64,000 bases of DNA from Hydrogenophaga sp. (GTDB taxonomy: Bacteria; Pseudomonadota; Gammaproteobacteria; Burkholderiales; Burkholderiaceae_C), in the NCBI RefSeq assembly GCF_030651625.1, contig NZ_JAUSCF010000039.1, positions 186,001 through 250,000 of the forward strand. Direction: 5' to 3'. Shown piece after piece: positions 25,532 through 34,665 of the stretch (its first letter is position 1; the number at the start of each line of letters is the position of its first letter). Below the pieces are notes generated by a model. That model worked only from the letters and a program-made list of their open reading frames with translations, was not told where the DNA came from and did not search any database. Made by a program: the position numbers and the translations under genes.

Positions 25532-25825
25532 ATGAAAAACACTACTTCCCCCAAAGCGACCCCACCCATGAACCTCTGGCGCACACGCTATGGCGTCGGC
25601 CTGATGGTGATGGGTGCGGTCGCGGCATTCTTTCTGTTGGTCGAGCACCGGGCACACATCTTTGGCGCACTGTCATTTCTGTTGATCCTGGCCTGTCCGT
25701 TGATGCATCTGTTCATGCACCGAGGCCATGGTGCTCATGGTCATCACAAGGGTGCGGATCGACCGCGGACCGGGGCGCATGAGTCAGAGAAGACAAACCA
25801 GGGGAACGGCCATGAATCACGGTGA
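25532..25825 (+). CDS. Small DUF2933-like membrane protein with His-rich tail
   Basis: A 97-residue protein, ATG at 25532 behind a GGAG site. Two hydrophobic helices (about residues 19-37 and 43-60) surround a short loop, followed by CPLMHLFMHRGHGAHGHH, a His-rich metal-binding-like stretch, and a charged tail. This matches the DUF2933 type commonly found in copper-resistance clusters. Its end overlaps the start of the decayed methyltransferase gene. Role presumably in metal handling; no direct evidence. Confidence 0.75.
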   Translation: MKNTTSPKATPPMNLWRTRYGVGLMVMGAVAAFFLLVEHRAHIFGALSFLLILACPLMHLFMHRGHGAHGHHKGADRPRTGAHESEKTNQGNGHESR

Positions 25826-26122
25826 AACGGCCTATGGCCTCTGGTATCTGGTGGCCCTCAATTCAGCCGTCCTTTTCCTGTTCGCCTTCAGCTTCTTCAA
25901 GCCGGTCAACACGCGCAACTGGCGCAGCAGTGGCCGACCCTGCTGACCTTGCTCATGTTTCCAGTCTTGCTCCTGATGTACGGGCGGCTCGCCATCACCG
26001 AAGAAAACGAAATGCGCCAGCAGTTCGGCGCGGACTAAGACGCGTACGCCCAGTCCATACCCCGATTCTTCCCGCGCCTGCGCAAGACACAGCCGATGGC
26101 GAATGCTGAGTCAAGGAAATGA
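25812..26122 (+). pseudogene. Decayed isoprenylcysteine/phospholipid methyltransferase-family gene
   Basis: The start (MNHGETAYGLWYLVALNSAV, 25812) is the N-terminus I associate with the isoprenylcysteine carboxyl methyltransferase-like proteins of copper clusters. It runs to about 25925, then loses frame and stops at SSGRPC. Shifted by one frame, the typical C-terminal half reappears (MYGRLAITEENEMRQQFG), is interrupted by TAA at 26036, and continues to a TGA at 26120 (PRFFPRLR). The middle of the family, roughly 80-100 residues, is missing. So there has been a deletion, a frame change and a nonsense change. No functional product is expected. Confidence 0.75.
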
Positions 26123-26210
26123 CCTGGGCCATGAGTTGCCTTTGCGACGCGACTGGCCATCACGCCGCAGTTCGACTTTTTTCAACCGTATTTCTCAACA
26201 AGGATGTCTC

Positions 26211-27251
26211 ATGATTGCAAGAAAAAACAAGTGGCTTTTGACCGGAGTGCAGATGGCCCTTCTGGTCTGGTCCGGCACCACCTTCGCCGCGGACAAGGTC
26301 TATGTGGCCAACGAGGGCGCTGACCTGGTCAGCGTGCACGACGCCGTTTCTTTCGAGAAGCTGGCAAGCGTGCCCGTCGGCCAGGCGCCGCACAACGTGC
26401 AGGTATCCCCCGACGGCAAGTTCGCATGGGTGACCAACAATGGTGAGCCTGGTCCGGTGGCCGGCCAAGCTGCGCACAAGGGTGCGGCTCATGGTGCACA
26501 CGGGGCACAACCTGGGGCTGTCTGGGTCATCGACACCAGCACCCACGCAGTCGTCGACAAGGTGCCGGTCGGAGCGCACCCGGCCCATGTGGTGGTGACA
26601 CCAGACGGCCGCCTTGCCTACGTCACCAACGGCGGTGGCAACTCGGTCAGTGTGATCGACACCTCAGCGCGAACCCTCGTGGTGACCATTCCGGTGGGCC
26701 AGTTTCCCCATGGCCTTCGCGTCAGCCCGGATGGCAAAGAGGTCTATGTGGCCAACCTGAAGGGGGGTACGGTGTCGGTCATCGACACGGCCAGCCAGAA
26801 GGAGGTGGCACAGGTGCCGGTTGGCAAGGGGCCGGCGCAGACGGGTTTTACGCCAGATGGTCGCTTCGCGTTTGTTTCGCTGTCGCAGGAAAACGCCGTC
26901 GCTCTGATCGACCCAACCACGCGCAAAGTCATTCGCAAGATCGCTGTGGGAACCGTGCCCATCCAGCTGTATGCCACACCGGACTCGCGCACGCTGCTGG
27001 TGGCCAACCAGGGCACGCGCAAGGCGCCTGGCAAGACGGTCAGTCTGATTGACCTGGCGTCTTTCAAGGTCGTCAAGACCCTTGAAACCGGTAACGGCGC
27101 CCATGGCGTGGTGGTGGATCGCGACGGGCGCCTGGCCTATGTGACCAACATCTACGCCAACTCGGTTTCCGTGGTGGACCTCAAAGACCGCAGCGTCACG
27201 AAGACCATCCCGGTGGGCAAGGAGCCCAACGGCATCAGCATCGCGCCTTGA
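26211..27251 (+). CDS. Exported YVTN-family beta-propeller protein
   Basis: A 346-residue protein with a cleavable signal peptide (to about TTFAA, residue 25) and seven repeats of the type PVGxxPHxVxVSPDGKxxYVxNxxxxxVSVID, forming a YVTN beta-propeller. A His/Gly/Ala insertion (HKGAAHGAHGAQ) interrupts the second blade and could bind metal. Such proteins occur with copper oxidases and quinohaem systems, but substrates are generally unknown. It lies between the decayed methyltransferase and the copper ATPase, about 80 bases before the latter, and is probably co-transcribed with it. Confidence 0.85.
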   Translation: MIARKNKWLLTGVQMALLVWSGTTFAADKVYVANEGADLVSVHDAVSFEKLASVPVGQAPHNVQVSPDGKFAWVTNNGEPGPVAGQAAHKGAAHGAHGAQPGAVWVIDTSTHAVVDKVPVGAHPAHVVVTPDGRLAYVTNGGGNSVSVIDTSARTLVVTIPVGQFPHGLRVSPDGKEVYVANLKGGTVSVIDTASQKEVAQVPVGKGPAQTGFTPDGRFAFVSLSQENAVALIDPTTRKVIRKIAVGTVPIQLYATPDSRTLLVANQGTRKAPGKTVSLIDLASFKVVKTLETGNGAHGVVVDRDGRLAYVTNIYANSVSVVDLKDRSVTKTIPVGKEPNGISIAP

Positions 27252-27330
27252 CATGGGCGGCTTCGCTTGGATGCCATGCGAAGCACCCGGACAAGTTCAC
27301 AGACCATCCGCAGCCACAAGAGGTCCGCTC

Positions 27331-29610
27331 ATGACCAATGAAAAATCCGCCTCACCGGGTTCAATCACTGAACTGATCGTCCCGGGCATGGGTTCAGACC
27401 ATTGCGCCGGGATCATCCGGACCACTCTGCAGCGGCTGGATGGCATTCTTGAAATCACCACCAACATCGCCAACCATCGCGTGAACGTGAGCACGTCCGA
27501 TGGCGGTCCGGACGCCGAAGCGCTACGGCGCGCGGTGGAAGGCGCGGGATACGAGGTGGCATCGGTCTCACAAGCGCCGGGTTCGGATGGCGAAGCAGAG
27601 ACTGTGGCAGAGCAGAACTACCTGTCACAGGCACGCCAACGCCTCTGGATCGCGGGTGTGCCCACCACGCTGATCATGTTGCTGATGATTCCCCACATGT
27701 TCTGGCAGCCCGTGCCTGGCTACCTGGCCATCGTTGTTCTGCTGGCATTTCCCGTGGTGTTTCTCTATGGCGGTGCAGCCACGCACCGGGCGTCGTGGCG
27801 TTCACTGAAGAATCGAACGTTCAACATGGATGTGTTGATCTCGTTGGGAAGCATTCCGCCGTATCTGATCGGCCTGGCTGGCTTTGTCTACCCAATGACC
27901 TCCTTTGTTGAAATGGCCGCCACGATCACCACGTTTCATCTGCTGGGTCGTTTTCTGGAGGCAAAAGCCAAGGGCCGTGCATCCGAAGCCATTCGCCGTT
28001 TGCTGACCCTGGGCGCCAAAACCGCCCGGATTGAACGTGACGGTGCTGAAGTGGAAATCCCGGTGAAGGAATTGCAGCCAGGCGATGTGATGGTGCTGCG
28101 ACCCGGCGACAAGATCCCCACCGATGGCGAGGTGATCGATGGTGAAAGCCATGTGGATGAATCGCTGGCGACCGGTGAGTCTGTGCCGGTGTTCAAGGCC
28201 GCAGGTGACGCGGTCATTGGTGCGACCATCAACAAGGAAGGGCGCTTGCGGGTCAGAGCATCACGGGTCGGCAGCGATACGTTTCTTGCTCAGGTGATCC
28301 GCCTGATTGACCAGGCACAGGGTTCCCGCGTTCCCATTCAGGAATTCGCTGATCGCATGACGGGCCGGTTTGTTCCGGTCGTGATTCTGATTTCCCTGGC
28401 GAGCCTTTTCGCGTGGCTGCTGTTTGGTGAAAGCCTGCGACCAATTCTGGTCTGGGGTGCCGGCTTTCTACCCTGGGTCAACCCGGCTGCAGACACCGGC
28501 GTATTGGCCATACTGGCCGCGATCGCCGTGCTGGTCATTGCCTGCCCTTGCGCACTGGGACTGGCAACGCCCACGGCACTGATGGTGGGCTCCGGCATTG
28601 GCGCAGAGCGCGGCATTCTGATCCGCTCCGGGGAGGCGATTCAGACCTTCAAGGACATCAAGGTCATGGTGCTGGACAAAACCGGCACGATCACCAAGGG
28701 CGAGCCGAAGATGACGGAAGTGGTGGCGGCGTCCGGTGTGGATGAAGCCCATTTGCTGCTGATGGCTGCCAGCATTGAAAACGCCTCTGAACACCCGATT
28801 GCCCGTGCGATTGTGGACGGCGCCCGCGCCCAGGGGATAGACCCCCTGGAAGTCACCGAATTTCAATCCACCGGTGCGCGTGGCGTGTCAGGTGTTGCCG
28901 ACAACAGGCGGGTGCTGATTGGCAACTACCGTCTGCTGGAAGAAGCCGGTGTGGAAGGGCTGGCATCGCTGCAGACGGCGCTGGCTGAGCTGGAGGGCAA
29001 GGGGCGCACAGCCGTGATCGTGGCTGAAAACAATCATGCACTGGGCATTGTTGCCGTGGCCGACACCATCAAAGAGGAGTCGGTGGCCGCCATCAAGGCC
29101 ATGCATGAACTGGGTCTGCATGTGGTGATGGTGACTGGCGACAACCCGCGTGCAGCGCAGGCGGTGGCGGCCGAAGTGGGCATTGATGAAGTGCAGGCTG
29201 GCGTGCTGCCTGAGGGCAAGGTCGATGCCATTCGTGCCCTGCAGGAAAAGTACGGCAATCACGTGGCCATGGTGGGCGATGGCATCAACGACGCACCCGC
29301 CCTGAAGCAGGCCAATGTGGGTATCGCCATTGGCGCTGGCGCCGATGTGGCCATTGAAGCCGCAGACGTCACGCTGGTGCGCGGTGAACTGACCGGGGTG
29401 GTGGAAGCCATGCAACTGTCGCGCGCCACGTTCAGCAAGATCGTGCAGAACCTGCTGTGGGCCAGTGGTTACAACATCATCGCCATCCCCATCGCTGCCG
29501 CCGGGCTGTTGCACCCCATGATCGGCGTCATTGCGATGACCGCCAGCTCTTTGTCCGTGATCGGCAACTCTTTGCTGATGAAGCGGAGCTACCGAAAGAA
29601 CCTTCGATAG
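27331..29610 (+). CDS. copA: Cu(I)-translocating P1B-type ATPase
   Basis: A 759-residue copper efflux ATPase. In order: one N-terminal HMA domain, paired transmembrane helices, actuator loop with TGES, the ion-binding CPC (Cys405-Pro-Cys407), phosphorylation motif DKTGT (Asp449), SEHP (P1B-specific His-Pro), ATP-binding GDGINDAPAL, and a final helix pair. The HMA metal motif is atypical: GMGSDHC instead of GMxCxxC, leaving one cysteine (Cys25) next to a histidine. ATG 27331 is chosen because it starts just before the HMA domain. It terminates the copper cluster. The gene looks slightly less GC-rich by eye than the photosynthesis genes, possibly reflecting transfer. Confidence 0.94.
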   Translation: MTNEKSASPGSITELIVPGMGSDHCAGIIRTTLQRLDGILEITTNIANHRVNVSTSDGGPDAEALRRAVEGAGYEVASVSQAPGSDGEAETVAEQNYLSQARQRLWIAGVPTTLIMLLMIPHMFWQPVPGYLAIVVLLAFPVVFLYGGAATHRASWRSLKNRTFNMDVLISLGSIPPYLIGLAGFVYPMTSFVEMAATITTFHLLGRFLEAKAKGRASEAIRRLLTLGAKTARIERDGAEVEIPVKELQPGDVMVLRPGDKIPTDGEVIDGESHVDESLATGESVPVFKAAGDAVIGATINKEGRLRVRASRVGSDTFLAQVIRLIDQAQGSRVPIQEFADRMTGRFVPVVILISLASLFAWLLFGESLRPILVWGAGFLPWVNPAADTGVLAILAAIAVLVIACPCALGLATPTALMVGSGIGAERGILIRSGEAIQTFKDIKVMVLDKTGTITKGEPKMTEVVAASGVDEAHLLLMAASIENASEHPIARAIVDGARAQGIDPLEVTEFQSTGARGVSGVADNRRVLIGNYRLLEEAGVEGLASLQTALAELEGKGRTAVIVAENNHALGIVAVADTIKEESVAAIKAMHELGLHVVMVTGDNPRAAQAVAAEVGIDEVQAGVLPEGKVDAIRALQEKYGNHVAMVGDGINDAPALKQANVGIAIGAGADVAIEAADVTLVRGELTGVVEAMQLSRATFSKIVQNLLWASGYNIIAIPIAAAGLLHPMIGVIAMTASSLSVIGNSLLMKRSYRKNLR

Positions 29611-29660
29611 GAACGTGTCGTTGGCCCTCACGACGTGTAGGCCAGCAGCATGCAAGAAAT

Positions 29661-31121
29661 TTAAAGAACAGGTGCCAGGAGGTAAGCGGCTCGCGACGCC
29701 AAACGGAACCACCAAGGGCGGTCATGGACATCACTGGCGGTCATGAGGTGAGCGCTGGAAAAGTCGTGCTGGTATTTCGCCGCCATCTCTTCAGCAAAGC
29801 CACGGTCGTACACCCACGTGGTGATTTCAAAGTTGAGCCTGAAAGAACGGTTGTCCAGGTTGACTGTGCCTACCGCTGCCGCCTTGTCGTCCACCAGAAT
29901 GGTCTTACAATGCAGGAATCCACCATGGTACCGGTAGACATTGACACCGGCTTCCAGAAGGGGCCCCAGGAATGCGTACGCCGCAAAATACAGCAGCGGG
30001 TTGTCCGGTTTTTCTGGAATGAGGATTCGCACATCCACACCGCGTAACGCTGCCAGTTTCATCGCAGCCTGAACACCCTCGTCAGGCACGAAATAAGGGC
30101 TTGCAATCCAGATGCGGCTCTGGGCGTTGGACAGCGCCAGCTGCACCATCAGACTGGCGGTTTCGAAGCGGTCCGCTGGCCCACTGGGCAACACGAGAAC
30201 AGGGAGGTTGCGCCCGTTGGCCTCTGCTGGTTTCCAGTCGTATTCAAGGGCTTCGCCGGTGGCCCAATGCCAGTCCTCCAGAAAAGACAACTGCAGGCCA
30301 AACACGGCCGGACCCATCAGCTTCAGGTGCGTATCGCGCCACGCACCGATTTTGGGATCCTTACCAAGGTACTCGTCTCCCACATTGTGGCCGCCCACCC
30401 ATCCAACCCTGCCGTCTGCGATCACGATCTTGCGGTGGTTGCGAAAGTTCATCTGAAACCGGTTTCCGCTGCCACGCGTGGAATGAAAAGGCCTGACGTG
30501 AACACCGGCGGAGCGAAGCTCGTTCAGGTAGCTCTGCGGCAACTGGTAGCTTCCGATCTCGTCGTACAGGAAGTGCACCGCCACGCCGGCGCGGGCACGC
30601 GCTTGCAGATGTTTGCTGAGCTCTGCACCGACAACATCGTCGCGGACGATGTAGAACTGAACCAGCAGGTACTCGTTGGCGCTTTGAATGCCGTCGAAGA
30701 TGCTTTGAAAGGTGGCCTCTCCGTCTGTCAGCAATTCAACATCGTTCCCTTCGAGGGTGGGGAGCTTGGCCAGACGCTCCATCGCCGTCATATCCAGATG
30801 CGATGAAAAATCCTTGACAGAAAAAGACTCCACCAGCGCCATCTTCTTTGCGAGGGCATGATGAAGTTGACTGTCAGTGTCCCGCCGGCCTATGACATAT
30901 CCATTGAACTTCGCACGACCAAACACCCAGTACGCTGGAACCGACACCACAGGAAAGGTGTTCAGCGAAATGATCCACGCGACAGCGCCAGGCGCCGTGC
31001 GCGTATCCATCAATGCATCAACGGAAGAAAATAGTCCCAGCAGGTGGGCAGCAGCAAAGCTTGAGGCAATCCAATGCCTTTTGATCGACTCGACCCAGTG
31101 ACGCCACTTGAAGACCTTCAT
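29661..31121 (-). CDS. cls: Cardiolipin synthase (phospholipase D family)
   Basis: Condenses two phosphatidylglycerols to cardiolipin. Starting at ATG 31121 gives 486 residues, the standard length of bacterial ClsA, with two N-terminal membrane helices and both HKD motifs: NHRKIVIADGRVGWVGGHN about residue 235 and HCKTILVDDKAAAVGTVN about residue 415. The frame is open a further 34 codons upstream without similarity. It stands alone, convergent with the copper ATPase. Cardiolipin supports membrane curvature and respiratory or photosynthetic complexes, but no direct link to the cluster is visible. Confidence 0.92.
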   Translation of the reverse strand: MKVFKWRHWVESIKRHWIASSFAAAHLLGLFSSVDALMDTRTAPGAVAWIISLNTFPVVSVPAYWVFGRAKFNGYVIGRRDTDSQLHHALAKKMALVESFSVKDFSSHLDMTAMERLAKLPTLEGNDVELLTDGEATFQSIFDGIQSANEYLLVQFYIVRDDVVGAELSKHLQARARAGVAVHFLYDEIGSYQLPQSYLNELRSAGVHVRPFHSTRGSGNRFQMNFRNHRKIVIADGRVGWVGGHNVGDEYLGKDPKIGAWRDTHLKLMGPAVFGLQLSFLEDWHWATGEALEYDWKPAEANGRNLPVLVLPSGPADRFETASLMVQLALSNAQSRIWIASPYFVPDEGVQAAMKLAALRGVDVRILIPEKPDNPLLYFAAYAFLGPLLEAGVNVYRYHGGFLHCKTILVDDKAAAVGTVNLDNRSFRLNFEITTWVYDRGFAEEMAAKYQHDFSSAHLMTASDVHDRPWWFRLASRAAYLLAPVL

Positions 31122-31396
31122 GTTGAGTAGCGCATCATTGCAGGGGCTATCTGTCTGGGGGTCATGTGAACGCTTTGATGATTGCTCGGGATATCCACAG
31201 CGGAAGCCATTGTCCGAGCCCACCCAAGGTTTCAGCGGCGTTGATGGCTATGACCTGGGTGAAGGTTGCAGGACACCCTGCCGCGCCGTCACACCTGTGA
31301 CGATACACCGGGTTCGAGGTTCGCTGCACTTCTGGCTGGACGGGCCCGCGCCGGCAGTCCTGGCCCACCCAGGCTGGGTGCCGGTTCCAGATTCAA

Positions 31397-31630
31397 TCAA
31401 TCACTCAAGTCCTCAATCGTCACCCCATGTTGATTCATCAAGACTTTGATCTCCTCGATCACCCGCTGACGTTGGGCGGCCGTGAGTGCTTCCGTATCGC
31501 GTTCAGTTTCCAGGAACAAGTGATTCAAGCTGCGAATGAGATCCTGATACCGCGGCTCCCCCATGGCCTCCCTCGGTCGGTTGCGAGACGGCTCGGTATT
31601 GCTGCGTCCACGGTGTTTCTGATGATTCAT
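31397..31630 (-). CDS. Small helical protein, weakly H-NS-like C-terminus
   Basis: A 77-residue, highly charged, helix-prone reading frame. Its end (RQRVIEEIKVLMNQHGVTIEDLSD) is reminiscent of the helix-turn segment preceding the linker in H-NS family proteins, but no DNA-binding domain follows, so this may be coincidence. An internal ATG at 31564 directly follows GGGAGG. No homologue recognised. It lies alone upstream of cls. The adjacent 31122-31396 stretch holds no supported gene. Confidence 0.45.
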   Translation of the reverse strand: MNHQKHRGRSNTEPSRNRPREAMGEPRYQDLIRSLNHLFLETERDTEALTAAQRQRVIEEIKVLMNQHGVTIEDLSD

Positions 31631-32082
31631 GTATGCATGGCCACCACGGCCGGTCCAGGTCTCTAAACGCTCATATCGAATGGGCCATGTTTTCTATTCT
31701 GGCGCTCCAGCGATGCCTCAAATGCACCGATGGCTCCTTTGTCGCACGATTGCACCCATGTCAATGCAACCTGTCGGCAAAGACCAACACCACCAGTTCG
31801 TGTGCAGAAAACCGCACTGGCCGCGCAAAAGATGGGATGTGGAAAACCTTCATCTGTGTTGACATTCAGGCGCCGCGACCTCTCAACGCCTGCTCGCTCC
31901 GCTGCTCAAGGGCCTGGATGAGGCCCCGCCATTTCTAGTCGCCAAAGGAGGTGAGCACTGCGAACGACAACAATGCCACGACCAACAAGATGGCCAGTGT
32001 GATCTACAGGAAGCCGATGGATGTGCCTCTTCATGTGATCCGCTGGCAGTCAGAGCCGGGAAGACAGGGTCGCGAGACAGGT
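31631..32082. other. Gap with no supported gene
   Basis: About 450 bases upstream of the small helical protein and downstream of the hydrolase gene. Several short frames are open, but none has a convincing start together with protein-like composition. A strong AAAGGAGGTGAGC at 31944 looks like a ribosome-binding site, but the following GTG frame soon becomes the shadow of the hydrolase gene. No palindrome or repeat of note was found. Confidence 0.5.
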
Positions 32083-33051
32083 TCATCGTGGGTCCATCGA
32101 TCTGAGCAGGGTAAGAACGGCGTCGCGCACGGTATCGTCATGCCCCACCAGCAGGTGGCCACCCCGCTCGAAACCGAGGAACTTCGCACCAGCAATCTGG
32201 CTGGCTGTGTACGCGGCGGGGGCGAAGGTACCAAAGCCGTCATCGCGCGCACTCACCACCAGCGTGGGCGCCTGGATGGACGCCAGCGCATAGGGCCTGA
32301 GCCCCTTGCCCAGCTTCGTGTCGTCGCGCAACCCTGCAGCGCGGGCAGACACCGGCAGGATGCGGTCGGCCAGTTCGTTCACACGGGTGCGCTCGGCTGC
32401 GCTGGCTGCGGCCACCAACTCGGGTGGCGTGGCCAGCACATGGCGGAAGACCTTGTCGCGTGCCAGCTGCAGGCCGGCCCAGAACAGAAAGTCCGATCCC
32501 AGCAGGCGCAGCAGCATCGCGTCTTTGCGGTCTGAAATGGCCGGCGCTGTGGTTGCAAGGTCGCCGGGCTTCCATGCGATCGGCACCGCCAGCACCAGCG
32601 CAGCCACGCGATCCGGGTGGCGGATGGCGATCTGCATCGCCGAGGGCCCTCCGGCCGATACGCCCATCACGGCCGCGCGCTGGATGCCCAGTGCGTCGAT
32701 CAGGCACACATGGGCATCGGCCTGCGCTTCGGGCGAAGCGTCGGCCGGCCGAGGCGTGCGCAGATAACCGAAACGCGACATCGCGATCACGCGCACACCC
32801 TGTTGCGTCAGCGGCTGCGCCCACGCCATGCCCTGGTCATGACCCCCTCCGCTGCCGTGGATCATCAGCAACGGAATGCCCTGCCCCGCCTGCTGCACTT
32901 CGATTGGTCCGCATCGGGTGTCCACCATCTCGCTGCCGGTTGCAGCCAATGTGGTGGCCCTTTCGATGTCGTGCCGGAAACGCGTGCCGGTCCACAAGGC
33001 CGTAACCAGCAGAGCCAGGGCGATGGGCGCGATCCAGGCGGTGGGCTTCAT
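32083..33051 (-). CDS. Membrane-anchored alpha/beta hydrolase
   Basis: A 322-residue protein with an N-terminal signal anchor (about residues 5-23) and an alpha/beta-hydrolase fold: oxyanion HGSGGGHD near residue 65, nucleophile elbow GVSAGG (Ser about 132), acid in VVSARDDGFG, and the catalytic histidine in RGGHLLVGHDD. Substrate is unknown; esterase or lipase-like activity is the general expectation. It is 55 bases downstream of the Acg-type nitroreductase on the same strand, so the two may form an operon. Confidence 0.85.
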   Translation of the reverse strand: MKPTAWIAPIALALLVTALWTGTRFRHDIERATTLAATGSEMVDTRCGPIEVQQAGQGIPLLMIHGSGGGHDQGMAWAQPLTQQGVRVIAMSRFGYLRTPRPADASPEAQADAHVCLIDALGIQRAAVMGVSAGGPSAMQIAIRHPDRVAALVLAVPIAWKPGDLATTAPAISDRKDAMLLRLLGSDFLFWAGLQLARDKVFRHVLATPPELVAAASAAERTRVNELADRILPVSARAAGLRDDTKLGKGLRPYALASIQAPTLVVSARDDGFGTFAPAAYTASQIAGAKFLGFERGGHLLVGHDDTVRDAVLTLLRSMDPR

Positions 33052-33106
33052 GGGGCTCTCTTCTTGCAGTCGGTACGGTGGCCCCCCAGCCAGACCGGCA
33101 TGGCTC

Positions 33107-34219
33107 TCACACCAGCACCGCCTGTACCGGCCGGCGCAACGAAGGTGGCATGGTGGGTCCTCGTCCGAACCGGATCACGAGGTCCGGCCGCTGGTTGCCC
33201 AGGCCGATGGCGCTGGCGAACCGCGGGCGCAGCGACGCGAGCTCGACCGGCATGTTGAGGTGGGCATGGCGAACGCCCATCACGGTGCCCTGCAAGGCGA
33301 AGCGTTCATAGGCCCGGCCCACGTCCACCCAGTGCGACTTGTCCTCCTGGGCGGCCACGAACACCGCGACGCCGGCCGAGTTGCGCAGTTGCCGGGTGTA
33401 CTTCTGGTTCTCTGACTTGGCCGTGACCACGAAATCAAACATCAGATCGCCCAGCCAGGACGGAATCGTGGGGTTGCCCGACGACTTCCCAAACAGGCCG
33501 TCGCCGCGCGCCACCGCATCCGAGGCGCTGTAGCGTATCCACGATTTCAGTTCGTTGATGAAGGCCTTGTCATTCAGTTGTGCTGTGTTGCCCTGCACCA
33601 CGAAGTCCAGCACCCTTTCGATGGCCGACTTTTCAGTGAGCAGGAGCAGGCGCACCCGGTCGTTGCTGCCTGCGCGTTCAAGCAGGTTCAGGTCCTGGGC
33701 GCTCAGGGGTTTGCCGTCGTAGTCCCCGCGTGTGCACTGGCGCTCGGGGATGGCATTGAACAGCGGGGTCGCAACGGCGGGTGCGGTCGACAGCGTGACC
33801 ACGACCGCGTCGTGCGCCGAATCAAAGCGAACCTCGCTGCCCAGGCCCCATGCCTGCGCCGCAAGCACCAGGTTCTCGGCCGCACAACCCAGCGATACGT
33901 AGAGATGGTGGTCGTCCGGGTCCACCACCGGGCATCGGCGTGCAAAGTCGGGCAGGATGGTGATGCTCTGTCCGTCCAGCGCGAACTTCCAGCACTGCGT
34001 GTTGTGGCTCGAAGGCGCCAGGGTCGCGTAGCGCACCAGCTCCTGGCTCAGGGCTGCGCCCGACAGGCCCTTCAAAGGGCCCGCGCGCCAGATGCGTGCG
34101 GTGGCCGCTTCGTAGCTCTCGGCGGCCCAGGCCGACGGGCTTGCACTGAACGCTGCGGCACCACCGAGCATCCCAGGTGCAGCCGCCAACCATTTTCTGC
34201 GCGTCAGCTTGTTCACCAT
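33107..34219 (-). CDS. Exported Acg-type nitroreductase-family protein
   Basis: A 370-residue protein of the FMN-binding nitroreductase superfamily. ATG 34219, behind a CGGAGAAAG ribosome-binding site, gives a Tat-type signal TRRKWLAAAP followed by a hydrophobic stretch ending at SAWAA. Family blocks include YATLAPSSHNTQCWKF near residue 62 and the Acg-like C-terminal LGNQRPDLVIRFGRG. Acg proteins of mycobacteria are hypoxia-induced and may sequester flavin. Here an FNR-like box lies about 150 bases upstream, suggesting oxygen-limited expression. Reaction unknown. Confidence 0.85.
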   Translation of the reverse strand: MVNKLTRRKWLAAAPGMLGGAAAFSASPSAWAAESYEAATARIWRAGPLKGLSGAALSQELVRYATLAPSSHNTQCWKFALDGQSITILPDFARRCPVVDPDDHHLYVSLGCAAENLVLAAQAWGLGSEVRFDSAHDAVVVTLSTAPAVATPLFNAIPERQCTRGDYDGKPLSAQDLNLLERAGSNDRVRLLLLTEKSAIERVLDFVVQGNTAQLNDKAFINELKSWIRYSASDAVARGDGLFGKSSGNPTIPSWLGDLMFDFVVTAKSENQKYTRQLRNSAGVAVFVAAQEDKSHWVDVGRAYERFALQGTVMGVRHAHLNMPVELASLRPRFASAIGLGNQRPDLVIRFGRGPTMPPSLRRPVQAVLV

Positions 34220-34370
34220 CGCTTTCTCCGAACAGTTCTTTTTTTTCATCACATGATGAGCGACGAGCGGGGGCGAGGATCCGCGCATGCTCATCCTCAT
34301 GCCTGCCTGTGTCCAGCGCGCGGCTTCATGTATATCAATGAGATTTTTCCTGGCGCACCGCCCGCGTCCG

Positions 34371-34384
34371 TTGATCCATGTCAA
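34371..34384. promoter_or_regulatory. FNR/ANR-like box
   Basis: TTGATCCATGTCAA matches the consensus TTGAT-N4-ATCAA at nine of ten defined positions. It lies in the 325-base space (34220-34545) upstream of the Acg-type gene (minus) and the kaiC-like remnant and hybrid kinase (plus). FNR proteins activate under low oxygen. It is a single site, so chance is possible. I see no gene in 34220-34545. Confidence 0.45.
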
Positions 34385-34545
34385 GCAGGCCAGAGAGCGG
34401 TTTCACCGTGCTGACGGATGGTGCACCACGAACGCACAGAAGCGCCCCGCCCGGCCCAGATCCCAGGGGTGTGCTGTCGCACAGACGAGTCAACGCTTCG
34501 TCCCATAGGCTCGCAAGAGTTGCCTTTCGCCATGCTTTCGCCCCT

Positions 34546-34665
34546 TTCGAGCAGACAAATACTGGCATCACCGGTTTCGACGACATCAGCGGTGGCAGTC
34601 TGCCTACGGGGCGGGCGACGCTGCCCGTGGGCAGGCCGGGTGCCGGGAAGTCGCTTCATGCCATG
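34546..34665 (+). pseudogene. Remnant of a KaiC-like RecA-fold ATPase gene
   Basis: In the frame of the following kinase, TGITGFDDISGGSLPTGRA is followed at once by VGRPGAGKSLHAM. These are the N-terminal landmark and Walker A of KaiC-family proteins (usual form GITGFDxIxGGGLPxGR...GxPGxGKT). Directly afterwards the match ends and the frame runs into the kinase after about 20 more codons. The other roughly 450 residues of a KaiC protein are absent, so an internal deletion is inferred. KaiC-like genes commonly precede PAS histidine kinases in proteobacteria, which supports the reading. No proper start codon for the stump is evident. Confidence 0.7.

Noticed and set aside
29611..29660. Possible terminator after the copper ATPase
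   Set aside because: Only a 5-base stem (GTCGT/ACGAC) with no T-run could be found.
31951..32535. Frame starting GTG at 31951 directly after AAAGGAG
   Set aside because: The ribosome-binding site abuts the start with no spacing, and most of the frame is the shadow of the alpha/beta hydrolase gene.
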